Shown here: piece after piece, positions 43,075-50,071 of the stretch | Layout of the letters: each line of letters starts with the position of its first letter | Numbering within the stretch: the stretch's first letter is position 1 | From: Pseudoxanthobacter soli DSM 19599 | Lineage (GTDB): Bacteria; Pseudomonadota; Alphaproteobacteria; Rhizobiales; Segnochrobactraceae | Reading direction: 5' to 3' | Length of the DNA stretch: 64,000 bases | Assembly: GCF_900148505.1 (NCBI RefSeq) | Contig: NZ_FRXO01000009.1 | Coordinates: forward strand, 62,001 to 126,000 | The notes under the pieces: generated by a model | Seen by the model: the letters and a program-made list of their open reading frames with translations, nothing else | What the model was told of the DNA's origin: nothing | The model's database searches: none | Translations under genes and position numbers: made by a program

Positions 43075-44532
43075 TCAGTCGAGAATCATCGCCGCCAGCA
43101 GACGCTGGAAGGGGAGCGGCGGAGATAACGGATTATCGGGAAAGAGCGCCGAGAGGATGGTGTCGGGAGCCGCTGACTGCCGGATTGCAGCGCCCGCCAG
43201 CAACCCGACCGCGAGCTGCTCCGTGGGCAGGCGCAACGCCGTCGCCGTAGCAATGACGTCTGAATGACGGGCAGCCGCGCGCACCGCCAAGGCCGCGTCC
43301 TCGGGTAGATGCGCGGCGTCGCCGGACCGGAGGGCCAGCGCACCATCCCTCGACCAGACGACAAGCGGCGCCGTGGCCCAAAGGCCCTGTCCAAGTTCGG
43401 CAAGGCTGGGATTGCGGGATTTCCGCCGCAGCGAATGCCGCAGCCAGTTCGCGAGCCGCGCCATCCACGGCGCCTTGGCGGCGGGTCGCCCGAAGCGCGA
43501 CCGATAGCGTCCGGCTCGACCGGGTCTGATCGAACCCGGTTCTTCGAGGATCTCGGGCCCCGGCGTCTCCTGCCATTCCGGCACGGTCTGCAAGACGGGC
43601 GGGGACGCCGGCAAAGGGGGCGGCTCGGTCAATGCACTGCGCCCGTCGAACAGCGCCACCTTGCGCATCACCGGCAGCACGCCGTTCGCCTCGCCGGCAG
43701 GGCCGATAAAGACGAGGCTGGTCTCCGCCGTCAGCAGATTGGCTTCGACCGAGAGCGCGCGAATGGCGGCGCGATCGATCGGCTTGGGGCCGGCGAGGAT
43801 CTCGGCGATCCGCCTCCTCGCGTCGAGGGCAGCGGCGGCAGCGCGGTCTTCCGCCGAGCGCGGCCGTGCCGATGTTGCATCGGGCGCGCTGGTGACGCGA
43901 AGCGCCAGCGGCGCGCCGTCGATCGGGAAAGCACGACCGATCGGCAGGAAAGTGGCGTCGACGCTGATCTCGATCCCATCGTCGGTCCAGACGGTCAGCG
44001 TCATCGCATCGGCGGTGCCGGTCAGACGTGGCGTCTGATGGTCGGGCAGCCGCGACGTCAATCGATCGGCATCTGCTGCGGGACGCAGCAGTAGATGGGT
44101 CGTTCCAGCGGCAAGATCGACTACACTGTCGATCTCGATGGCGCCCTCTTCGCCCGGCGCGATCCCAGCGACCGAAAACACTCGCCAGCCCTGCTTCGCT
44201 TCTTCGAGCAGAAGCGCACGCTGCCCTTCGACGGTGGCGCCGTCATAGGCCGTCTCGCCGCTGCGATGGGCGCGCGCTCTCCCCGACCAGCGCTCGCCAC
44301 CAATCGTTACGGCGGCACCGAAAACAACCTCGCCGTCGAGGGCGGGCGGGAGCGTCAGCACGGCCTCCAGCCGCTCCGTCTCGCGATTGACGAGAACGCG
44401 CGTGGCCCGGAGCCGGGCCGAGCCGGGCGTAACATAGAGTTCCAGATCGGTGCGCGTCAGAAGCAGCGGCGCCGGTGCAGCCGGAGCGGGTCGCAAGAAA
44501 GGCTGAAGCGGGTCGATGAGCGGTTCCGTCAT
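43075..44532 (-). CDS. VIT-domain protein without a VWA domain
   Basis: A 485-residue protein. Residues about 25-160 look like a VIT domain (LTRTDLELYVTPGSARL, RETERLEAVLTLPP, AVTIGGERWSGRARAH, YDGATVEGQRALLLEE, VAGIAPGEEGAIEIDSV), which elsewhere precedes a von Willebrand A domain. No VWA (DxSxS) follows; instead there is a long region with a WMARLANWLRHSLRRKSR basic patch and a helical C-terminal domain. It has no signal peptide. The MerR gene is 37 bases upstream on the same strand, so the two are co-transcribed. ATG 44532 is chosen over a long upstream extension that reads as noise. Confidence 0.75.
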   Translation of the reverse strand: MTEPLIDPLQPFLRPAPAAPAPLLLTRTDLELYVTPGSARLRATRVLVNRETERLEAVLTLPPALDGEVVFGAAVTIGGERWSGRARAHRSGETAYDGATVEGQRALLLEEAKQGWRVFSVAGIAPGEEGAIEIDSVVDLAAGTTHLLLRPAADADRLTSRLPDHQTPRLTGTADAMTLTVWTDDGIEISVDATFLPIGRAFPIDGAPLALRVTSAPDATSARPRSAEDRAAAAALDARRRIAEILAGPKPIDRAAIRALSVEANLLTAETSLVFIGPAGEANGVLPVMRKVALFDGRSALTEPPPLPASPPVLQTVPEWQETPGPEILEEPGSIRPGRAGRYRSRFGRPAAKAPWMARLANWLRHSLRRKSRNPSLAELGQGLWATAPLVVWSRDGALALRSGDAAHLPEDAALAVRAAARHSDVIATATALRLPTEQLAVGLLAGAAIRQSAAPDTILSALFPDNPLSPPLPFQRLLAAMILD

Positions 44533-44569
44533 TGAAGGCCTGTCCTCACCCCGTATCGAGAGGGAATCA

Positions 44570-44950
44570 TCACGTCGCCGACCTCTTCGCCCGCTTGGCG
44601 GCTTCAGGTCCCGGCTTGCCCAACACCTCGCGAAGCCGCGCAGCGGCCCGCTCCACGAGCGGCTCGACATCGACATCGCTACCGATGAGATCGGTCGCCA
44701 CAACGAGCGTGATGCCGTCGGCGACAGGGATGGGCGTCCCCTCGCGCGCGTCCAGCAGGATGCGGATGGCGGCATTGGGAAAGCCGAGCGCCTTCAGCCG
44801 CTGGAACCGCCTGATGGCGCGGACATGCTTGTCGTCATAGCTCGCATAGGTGCGGCCGCCATCGGGGGCCGGCACGAAGCCCTCCGCAATCAGGAAGCGG
44901 ATTTGCCGGACGGTGGCCTCAGTCGTGGCGGCGAGCTCGTCGATCTTCAT
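44570..44950 (-). CDS. MerR-family transcriptional regulator
   Basis: A 126-residue regulator with a MerR helix-turn-helix (KIDELAATTEATVRQIRFLIAEGFVPAP, quoted here up to its core TVRQIRFLIAEG), wing YASYDDKHVRAIRRF and dimer helix. It has no conserved Cys for metal sensing. The three 23-bp promoter motifs, one before this gene, are its likely sites; MerR proteins bind between -35 and -10. The motif ends 5 bases before ATG, so the gene may be autoregulated with a very short leader. It is followed by the VIT gene. Confidence 0.88.
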   Translation of the reverse strand: MKIDELAATTEATVRQIRFLIAEGFVPAPDGGRTYASYDDKHVRAIRRFQRLKALGFPNAAIRILLDAREGTPIPVADGITLVVATDLIGSDVDVEPLVERAAARLREVLGKPGPEAAKRAKRSAT

Positions 44951-44955
44951 GCAGG

Positions 44956-44978
44956 TCTTTTAACACAGTCCTTGTCGA
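44956..44978 (-). promoter_or_regulatory. Shared 23-bp promoter motif, site 2
   Basis: On the minus strand TCGACA, seven bases, TGTTAAAAGA, immediately before the MerR gene. Divergent from site 3, 57 bases away. Confidence 0.75.
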
Positions 44979-45035
44979 TACGGAACGCCCTGCGTCCGCA
45001 CCCAGGCATCCGATGAAGCGAGAGGCGTGTTGCTT

Positions 45036-45058
45036 TCGACAAGATATGTGTTAAAAGA
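45036..45058 (+). promoter_or_regulatory. Shared 23-bp promoter motif, site 3
   Basis: TCGACA, seven bases, TGTTAAAAGA, 46 bases before ATG 45105. Together with site 2 it forms a divergent promoter region. Confidence 0.75.
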
Positions 45059-45104
45059 AGTCATCGGGCATCGCTTTGGGCAGGCCATCCAAGGAGGTCA
45101 TTCC

Positions 45105-45257
45105 ATGTCGAAGATTGCATTGCTCGCGCTCGCTGTTGCCGCCGCCCTTGGCGGTTTGGTTCTGACTGCGACGACCGGGAAGGCGCAGGATGCGCGCTGC
45201 GCGGTCACCTGCAACGGGACCGACAACGCCTGCTATCGCGCCTGCACGGGCCAGTGA
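45105..45257 (+). CDS. Small secreted Cys protein
   Basis: A 50-residue precursor: signal peptide MSKIALLALAVAAALGGLVL..TGKAQ, then a mature part of about 20 residues, DARCAVTCNGTDNACYRACTGQ in pieces: C-x3-C-N-G-x4-C-Y-R-x-C. The same Cys motif opens the mature DUF4189-like protein at 55 kb. ATG 45105 has a strong AAGGAGG. It is controlled by promoter-motif site 3. Confidence 0.8.
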   Translation: MSKIALLALAVAAALGGLVLTATTGKAQDARCAVTCNGTDNACYRACTGQ

Positions 45258-45323
45258 AACGATGGCGGCCGGGCATTACCCGGCCGCCCGCGATCCGCTT
45301 CACAAATCGCTCCGAGGTCCGAC

Positions 45324-46394
45324 ATGGCTCGACACCTGCGCAGATCCCTTCTCCTGACACTGGCGGTCCTGATGGCGGGCAGCGCAGGAGCAGCCAGGGC
45401 AGACGATGCCGAGAACAGCCGCATCGCGGACAAGATCGTCGCCTGCATCAATGCGAAGCGCGATGCGGCGCCCGACGCCGAGCTCCGCTGCGACCACCTG
45501 ACAGACGTTGCAGCGCCGGCGGAAACGGGCGATGCGTCTTCGGCGCCAGCCGCTGAACCTCCGTCGCCAGCTGCCGACGCGGCCGTCGACAACCTTTTCC
45601 AGAGCCTCGAATGCCTGAAGGAAAAGGGCGAGGACGCGCAGCTCGCCTGCATGGAGCGGCTGAAGGCTGACAAGGCCAAGGCCGAGTCGGGTTCTTCTGA
45701 CGCTGCGCCAGAGCTTTCCGCCGATCCGGCCTGCTGGTCCGACAGCGTGTCGCTCGCGGACAAGCGCAGCCGCCACTGCTTCACCGCCGAGGTGAAGACG
45801 GGGCCGGGATCGGATCTCGCAACGCTCGACCACCTCGTCGGGCTGCGGGTCACCTGCTGCGATGGCCTCACGCCGCGCTTCTCGGAGGCCATGCTTCCCG
45901 ATGACGCGCCGGAGGGCCTCGTCAAACGCTGGACGGCGCTGATGCCGGACCGCTCGATCTTCATGATCGACGGCTATGACAGCGCAGCGGCCGCCCAGCA
46001 GGCGGCGAGTTTTGCGAGCGCCCTTGGCCACGGGTCCGAGGTTCTGGCGCTGGTGGAGCGCTATCAGAAGGCTGCGGCGGCGATGGGCGATCATGCGCCG
46101 CCGGCGCGGGCCGATATCGACCCCGGCGTCATTGTCACGGTCGAGGCCGGCTCCCTGCCGATTCCCGGCGATCGGGGCAAGATCAAGCTCTACACGCGCT
46201 GCTTCTCGATGGCGGTGAAGCGGACCTATGTGCTCTGCAATGCCTATCTGCCCGGCACGCACGCTGTCGCGACCTATCTCCGTCGAACGAAGTCGGTCGA
46301 TGACGCGGTCACGTCGCCACCAATACAGCTTCTCGATGCCCTCCTCGCCGAGCGCATCGTGCAGGGCAACTTGCCGGCATCGCCTCCGCCCTGA
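45324..46394 (+). CDS. Secreted protein with repeated Cys pairs
   Basis: A 356-residue precursor with signal MARHLRRSLLLTLAVLMAGSAGAARA. I do not recognise the family. Cys occur in pairs 12-15 residues apart (VACINAK...LRCDHL; LECLKEK...LACMERL; PACWSDS...RHCFTA), then VTCCDG and two late Cys. That pattern suggests stacked helical hairpins joined by disulfides. A Pro/Ala linker sits at residues 70-90. It follows the small Cys protein by 66 bases and is probably in the same transcript. Confidence 0.7.
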   Translation: MARHLRRSLLLTLAVLMAGSAGAARADDAENSRIADKIVACINAKRDAAPDAELRCDHLTDVAAPAETGDASSAPAAEPPSPAADAAVDNLFQSLECLKEKGEDAQLACMERLKADKAKAESGSSDAAPELSADPACWSDSVSLADKRSRHCFTAEVKTGPGSDLATLDHLVGLRVTCCDGLTPRFSEAMLPDDAPEGLVKRWTALMPDRSIFMIDGYDSAAAAQQAASFASALGHGSEVLALVERYQKAAAAMGDHAPPARADIDPGVIVTVEAGSLPIPGDRGKIKLYTRCFSMAVKRTYVLCNAYLPGTHAVATYLRRTKSVDDAVTSPPIQLLDALLAERIVQGNLPASPPP

Positions 46395-46398
46395 TCGT

Positions 46399-46869
46399 TC
46401 AGGGATAGCTGTGGTCGAGAGGCTTTGCGGTCTGCTTGAACCAGGCCTGCATCGTCTTGCGCAGCTTCGGATCCAGCTTCTCCATCAGTCCGTCCAGAAT
46501 CCCGCGGAAGTGCTCCTCGTTCGGATCGCCTGAGGGCGTGATGACCCAAGCAGCGAAGGCTAAGACCGCCGCATCGGCGTCGGAATAACCCGAACCCCGC
46601 CCGGCGCTGAGCACGGAATCGGCAAAGGCCGCCATGGCGATCGGGCTGCCGCGTATGGTCGCCTTGATCATGAAGTCGCTGCGATCTTCGGTGCTGAAGA
46701 CAAGCTCGGGATCTGGAAACTGGCGCACGCCCAAGGCCAGCAGTACCGTCGGATCGCCGTCCTCGGCGCGGACTGTCAGCGTCTCGATATCCTGAGCGCG
46801 CTCCGCACCCGCTTCCGCCGGCGTCGTCGCGCTCAGGCGATTGACGATGGTGCTGGTAACCTCCGGCAA
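46399..46869 (-). CDS. Unknown protein, possibly 5'-truncated
   Basis: A 156-residue, mostly helical protein without signal peptide. A TTG codon is the only start (46869); the frame stays open upstream to 46971 without ATG or GTG, and that part coincides with an IS256-like fragment on the other strand. The gene may have lost its original start. It is convergent with the preceding secreted gene (4 bases apart). Function unknown. Confidence 0.55.
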   Translation of the reverse strand: MPEVTSTIVNRLSATTPAEAGAERAQDIETLTVRAEDGDPTVLLALGVRQFPDPELVFSTEDRSDFMIKATIRGSPIAMAAFADSVLSAGRGSGYSDADAAVLAFAAWVITPSGDPNEEHFRGILDGLMEKLDPKLRKTMQAWFKQTAKPLDHSYP

Positions 46870-46899
46870 CGCGTTCGGATCGACGCCAGCGTCCTTGAT

Positions 46900-46980
46900 C
46901 TCCGCACCAACTGGCCGAGGCTGATCACATTCACGGACGATGCCGAAGCCGATGTGCTCGCCGAAATGGCTTACGCGTCC
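46900..46980 (+). pseudogene. IS256-family transposase fragment
   Basis: The frame reads LRTNWPRLITF, then TDDAEADVLAEMAY, matching the LRPKxPKLAALMDEAEEDVLAYM region of IS256 transposases. Only about 27 codons remain. It sits at the 5' end of the truncated-looking gene. Confidence 0.45.
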
Positions 46981-47007
46981 CCGCCCCCATCAAGGAGACA
47001 GCTTCCG

Positions 47008-47370
47008 ATGCTCATTTGGGTCCTGCTTATCGCGTGGATCGTAGCCGTTGTGTCCCTTGTGCGCTTCTTTCCAAAGGCAACCGAGGCACGGCGACGTCTA
47101 GCTGGCCTGTCATTCATGATCGTACCGTGGGGTCTCGCGATTCTCTCGGGCCCCTTCGTGATCAACCATCATGGGGTCGGCGCGGACGTCCGCGCATGGA
47201 TGATGACCGGCCAGTACGCGGCCTTGGTGCTTTCTTTCGTTGTTGCTGCGGTTGGCATAGTTTGGGCGCGAGGCGCGAGGCGATACGCATCGGCGATCGG
47301 CGTCGCGAATATCATCCTGGTCTTCCTGTTGGTCTCCGTCAGCGTCACGATCATTGACCCGGGCTCGTGA
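47008..47370 (+). CDS. Four-helix membrane protein
   Basis: A 120-residue protein with four hydrophobic segments (LIWVLLIAWIVAVVSLV; FMIVPWGLAILSG; YAALVLSFVVAAVGIV; NIILVFLLVSVSVTII). AAGGAGA precedes ATG 47008. Family unknown. It is followed by 303 bases (47371-47673) in which I see nothing. Confidence 0.65.
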   Translation: MLIWVLLIAWIVAVVSLVRFFPKATEARRRLAGLSFMIVPWGLAILSGPFVINHHGVGADVRAWMMTGQYAALVLSFVVAAVGIVWARGARRYASAIGVANIILVFLLVSVSVTIIDPGS

Positions 47371-47673
47371 GCAGCGCTCAGGGAGGAGTTAGGGCCCAGC
47401 GCCGCCCTTTCATAGCAGCCGGCGCCAGTCAGCCCGCGCAACGCCGACCCGAAGCGCAGAGCGCCCTTAAGCGTGCTGACGAGTAGGGTCGGAGCCAAGT
47501 GGGTCGTCGGAGCTGAATGGAGGCACAGGGAGCCCGACCGCCGGCGGGTCGGTTCGAGATTTCCGAATGCCGTTCAGACCGCAATGTTCCTGGTCTTCGA
47601 TCTCAAATGGGCGGGGGTGACGTCGCACGCCTCGGTCGGCTTTGTCTGGACCGGGTTCGGCTCGCTTCTCAGT

Positions 47674-48777
47674 TCAGCTCGCATTGCGCCAAGCTTGCCA
47701 TGCTTCAGCGAGCGCCGGGTGAAGCGTCCTTCCATCTTCGGCCCTGGCGACGGCGGGCAGGCGCAGGGGGGCGGACTGACCAATATCGATTGTCAACGCG
47801 TGCTCGCCGGCGACCGGTGGCTCGATGCGCCGAACCTCCGGCCAGGCGACCCGGCGGCTGCGGCCTTTGAGATCGCCGAACAGATCGCCTGCCGCATTCG
47901 GCAGGGAGGTGGCGGTGAAGCCATCCGCCTCGATCGTCGCGACCGGCCAGGAGATTTCCTTGCCACGCGCCTGCCACCCACTGATGGCGGCGAAGACGAT
48001 CACCAAGGCGAAAACGGCGATAAGGACGCTCCAGGCGAGCAGTCCGAGAAACGCCGTGAGATCCAAATCAGCACCATTTACCGAAGCGGCCGTAGCGGCC
48101 AGCAGCAGGGCAAAGCCGGCAGCGCCAGCGAGCATCGCACCACCGCCAAACGAACGCCAGATCGGCGGCGCCGTTCTGATGACCGGAACAAAGAACGTCC
48201 CGACGGCTCCCTGGGTCGCCGATGAAAGGCCAGCGAGATAGCGTTCGCGAGCAGCGACAAGAGCGGCACGAGCAAGCTCGCCGGAATCGGCACGAGACTT
48301 CTCGGGAATTTCGTAGACGGTCTTTTGAATGCCGTCCTTCTCCGCCACGGTAACGGGAAACAGGCCCGTCTCCCTCGGAGAGCCAATGGCAGTGACGTCC
48401 CGCCAGCGAACAAAACGGCGTCGGCGCTGTCCCCCTAGCGGCGGGGACCCGGCATAGGGATAGGGATCAATGAGAATTCCACCGGGCATGATGACAAGTG
48501 GAGTGATCCGCCGTGCGGCGGCATCAGCATTGCGCCCGGCCCGCCAAGCGTTGAAATGCATTGTGGTGAAGCCAAGGCCGGCCGCGAGCCCAATCACGCC
48601 TCCCACCCCGCCAAAGAACATCGGGATGGCGTCCGACAACGTGAACGGCCTGGTCACGATCTGCAGCAGGCAGAGAATTGCGCCCACAAGGGCGCAGATG
48701 CCGAGGACAGAAAACACGCCGATCGGGCTGCGAAAGGTCTTGCCTTCGACGCTGAAAGCAACGCTGGGCTCGTCCAT
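47674..48777 (-). CDS. Unknown four-span membrane protein
   Basis: A 367-residue protein with two membrane spans near residues 18-40 and 52-75, a soluble stretch with WRDVTAIG and KTVYEIPEKS that looks like a PH-like fold, two further spans near 205-270 and a second soluble part with WPEVRRIEPP. The duplicated span-plus-domain layout is notable. Function unknown; minus strand like most of the island. Confidence 0.7.
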   Translation of the reverse strand: MDEPSVAFSVEGKTFRSPIGVFSVLGICALVGAILCLLQIVTRPFTLSDAIPMFFGGVGGVIGLAAGLGFTTMHFNAWRAGRNADAAARRITPLVIMPGGILIDPYPYAGSPPLGGQRRRRFVRWRDVTAIGSPRETGLFPVTVAEKDGIQKTVYEIPEKSRADSGELARAALVAARERYLAGLSSATQGAVGTFFVPVIRTAPPIWRSFGGGAMLAGAAGFALLLAATAASVNGADLDLTAFLGLLAWSVLIAVFALVIVFAAISGWQARGKEISWPVATIEADGFTATSLPNAAGDLFGDLKGRSRRVAWPEVRRIEPPVAGEHALTIDIGQSAPLRLPAVARAEDGRTLHPALAEAWQAWRNAS

Positions 48778-48907
48778 GTAATCCCCCAGTTTGTTAGGCG
48801 CGGGACGAACGCCGCGCGCCTTGGCTTCGAGATTATTCTGTGATCAGCCCTGCCCGCAATGCAGGACCGACGGTCGTTCGAAGGGCAATTGCTGGGGCTT
48901 CGCCGGC

Positions 48908-49471
48908 TCAACCTGACGGGAGCTCGGCGCAGGCCGGCCGTCTCAGCCTTGCGTAACGCCCCAACCCCGCCAGCAGCGGCATCTCGTCGACGCTGCTCGA
49001 CCAATTGCCATCCTTGAGCATCAGCGTTACCGCATAGACCGGCCCGCCCGTTTGCCAAGAGCTCCAAGCGCCCTCGGTTCCGTCGCTGCCGACGGAGATC
49101 TGACGCACCGCGGCGGCGCTGTAGGTCATGGTCACGCGCCAGCTGATACCGTTTCGACGGTCGATATCGGTCGTGGTCTCGCGTCCGTCGAGGCGGATAT
49201 CGGCATAGGCGATGTAGATCGTGTGCCCCTGGGCAATTCCAGTAGCGGCCGGTCCCAATGTCTCGGTGAACCCGGCCCGCTGCGGCGCTGTGACGTCGAT
49301 GGCGGCGACATGATCTTTGCCGCACTTGACCCGGAACCTCTCGAAGAGCGCGTTGGCCTGGTTCTGGGCTTCGAGGCGCGGCGACGGCGCGCTCTGCGCC
49401 CATGTTAACACGACCGGAAGGATGCTCAGCGCCACGACGGCTGTCGCGAAAATGCGGATGCGAGAGAGCAT
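48908..49471 (-). CDS. Secreted unknown protein
   Basis: A 187-residue precursor: signal MLSRIRIFATAVVALSILPVVLTWAQS. The mature part is mostly beta, with VKCGKDHVAAIDV and a late RRPACAEL Cys. Its stop lies close to the start of the island's next gene. No family recognised. Confidence 0.65.
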   Translation of the reverse strand: MLSRIRIFATAVVALSILPVVLTWAQSAPSPRLEAQNQANALFERFRVKCGKDHVAAIDVTAPQRAGFTETLGPAATGIAQGHTIYIAYADIRLDGRETTTDIDRRNGISWRVTMTYSAAAVRQISVGSDGTEGAWSSWQTGGPVYAVTLMLKDGNWSSSVDEMPLLAGLGRYARLRRPACAELPSG

Positions 49472-49501
49472 GGAAAGACGCCTCCTGCAGCTTGCGATGG
49501 C

Positions 49502-49963
49502 TCAACCGACGAGTCTGGCGAGATATTTGTTCCAGAAGGCGAGCAGCGGACCCGTCAGGTTGAGCCGCTGCAGCGCCGCGCAATCGAACCGGCCGAGCAA
49601 GGCCGCCGTGTCGGCAGCGCCGTTGTCGAGCTCACCCAGAACCATGACCTGCACCGCAGCATCGAGCTCGTCATCCGCGTTCTGCGTCCGGTAGGAACTC
49701 TCGAGCTGTTCCAGCTGGGCGCTCTGCTCGGCCGAGAGGACGGTGCAGGCCTGGTCGAGGCTGCGCGTCATGCCAATGGCGTAGGCGATGTTGCTCCGCT
49801 GGAAGATCTCCGGCTTGCCGACGATCTCGTCCTCCATCTTTCCGCTGGTGATGGCGACGATCATCTCGCGGTTCTTGACGACGATCTTCTGCTGGCTCTC
49901 CTGCGCCTGCGCGCCGGTCGAGGCGAGCAGGATGAAGGCGGCGAAAGCGAGATACTTCTTCAT
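49502..49963 (-). CDS. Secreted unknown protein
   Basis: A 153-residue precursor: signal MKKYLAFAAFILLASTGAQAQ, then a helical mature part with two Cys (DQACTVLS; RFDCAALQ). Family unknown. It lies 30 bases upstream of the next secreted gene on the same strand and is probably co-expressed. Confidence 0.65.
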   Translation of the reverse strand: MKKYLAFAAFILLASTGAQAQESQQKIVVKNREMIVAITSGKMEDEIVGKPEIFQRSNIAYAIGMTRSLDQACTVLSAEQSAQLEQLESSYRTQNADDELDAAVQVMVLGELDNGAADTAALLGRFDCAALQRLNLTGPLLAFWNKYLARLVG

Positions 49964-50071
49964 GGCTCAGTCTCCGTTCCCTCGGGTGATCCGATGGACG
50001 GAAACCTAGCCGCGGCTCGGCCCACGCGGTATTGCGCGGGCTTGCCTCGCCTTGCCGAGGGATGCGGACGC

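Noticed and set aside
47473-48225. Open plus-strand frame of 250 codons
   Set aside because: It is the opposite-strand shadow of the membrane protein at 47674-48777, which has clear membrane segments and better codon structure.
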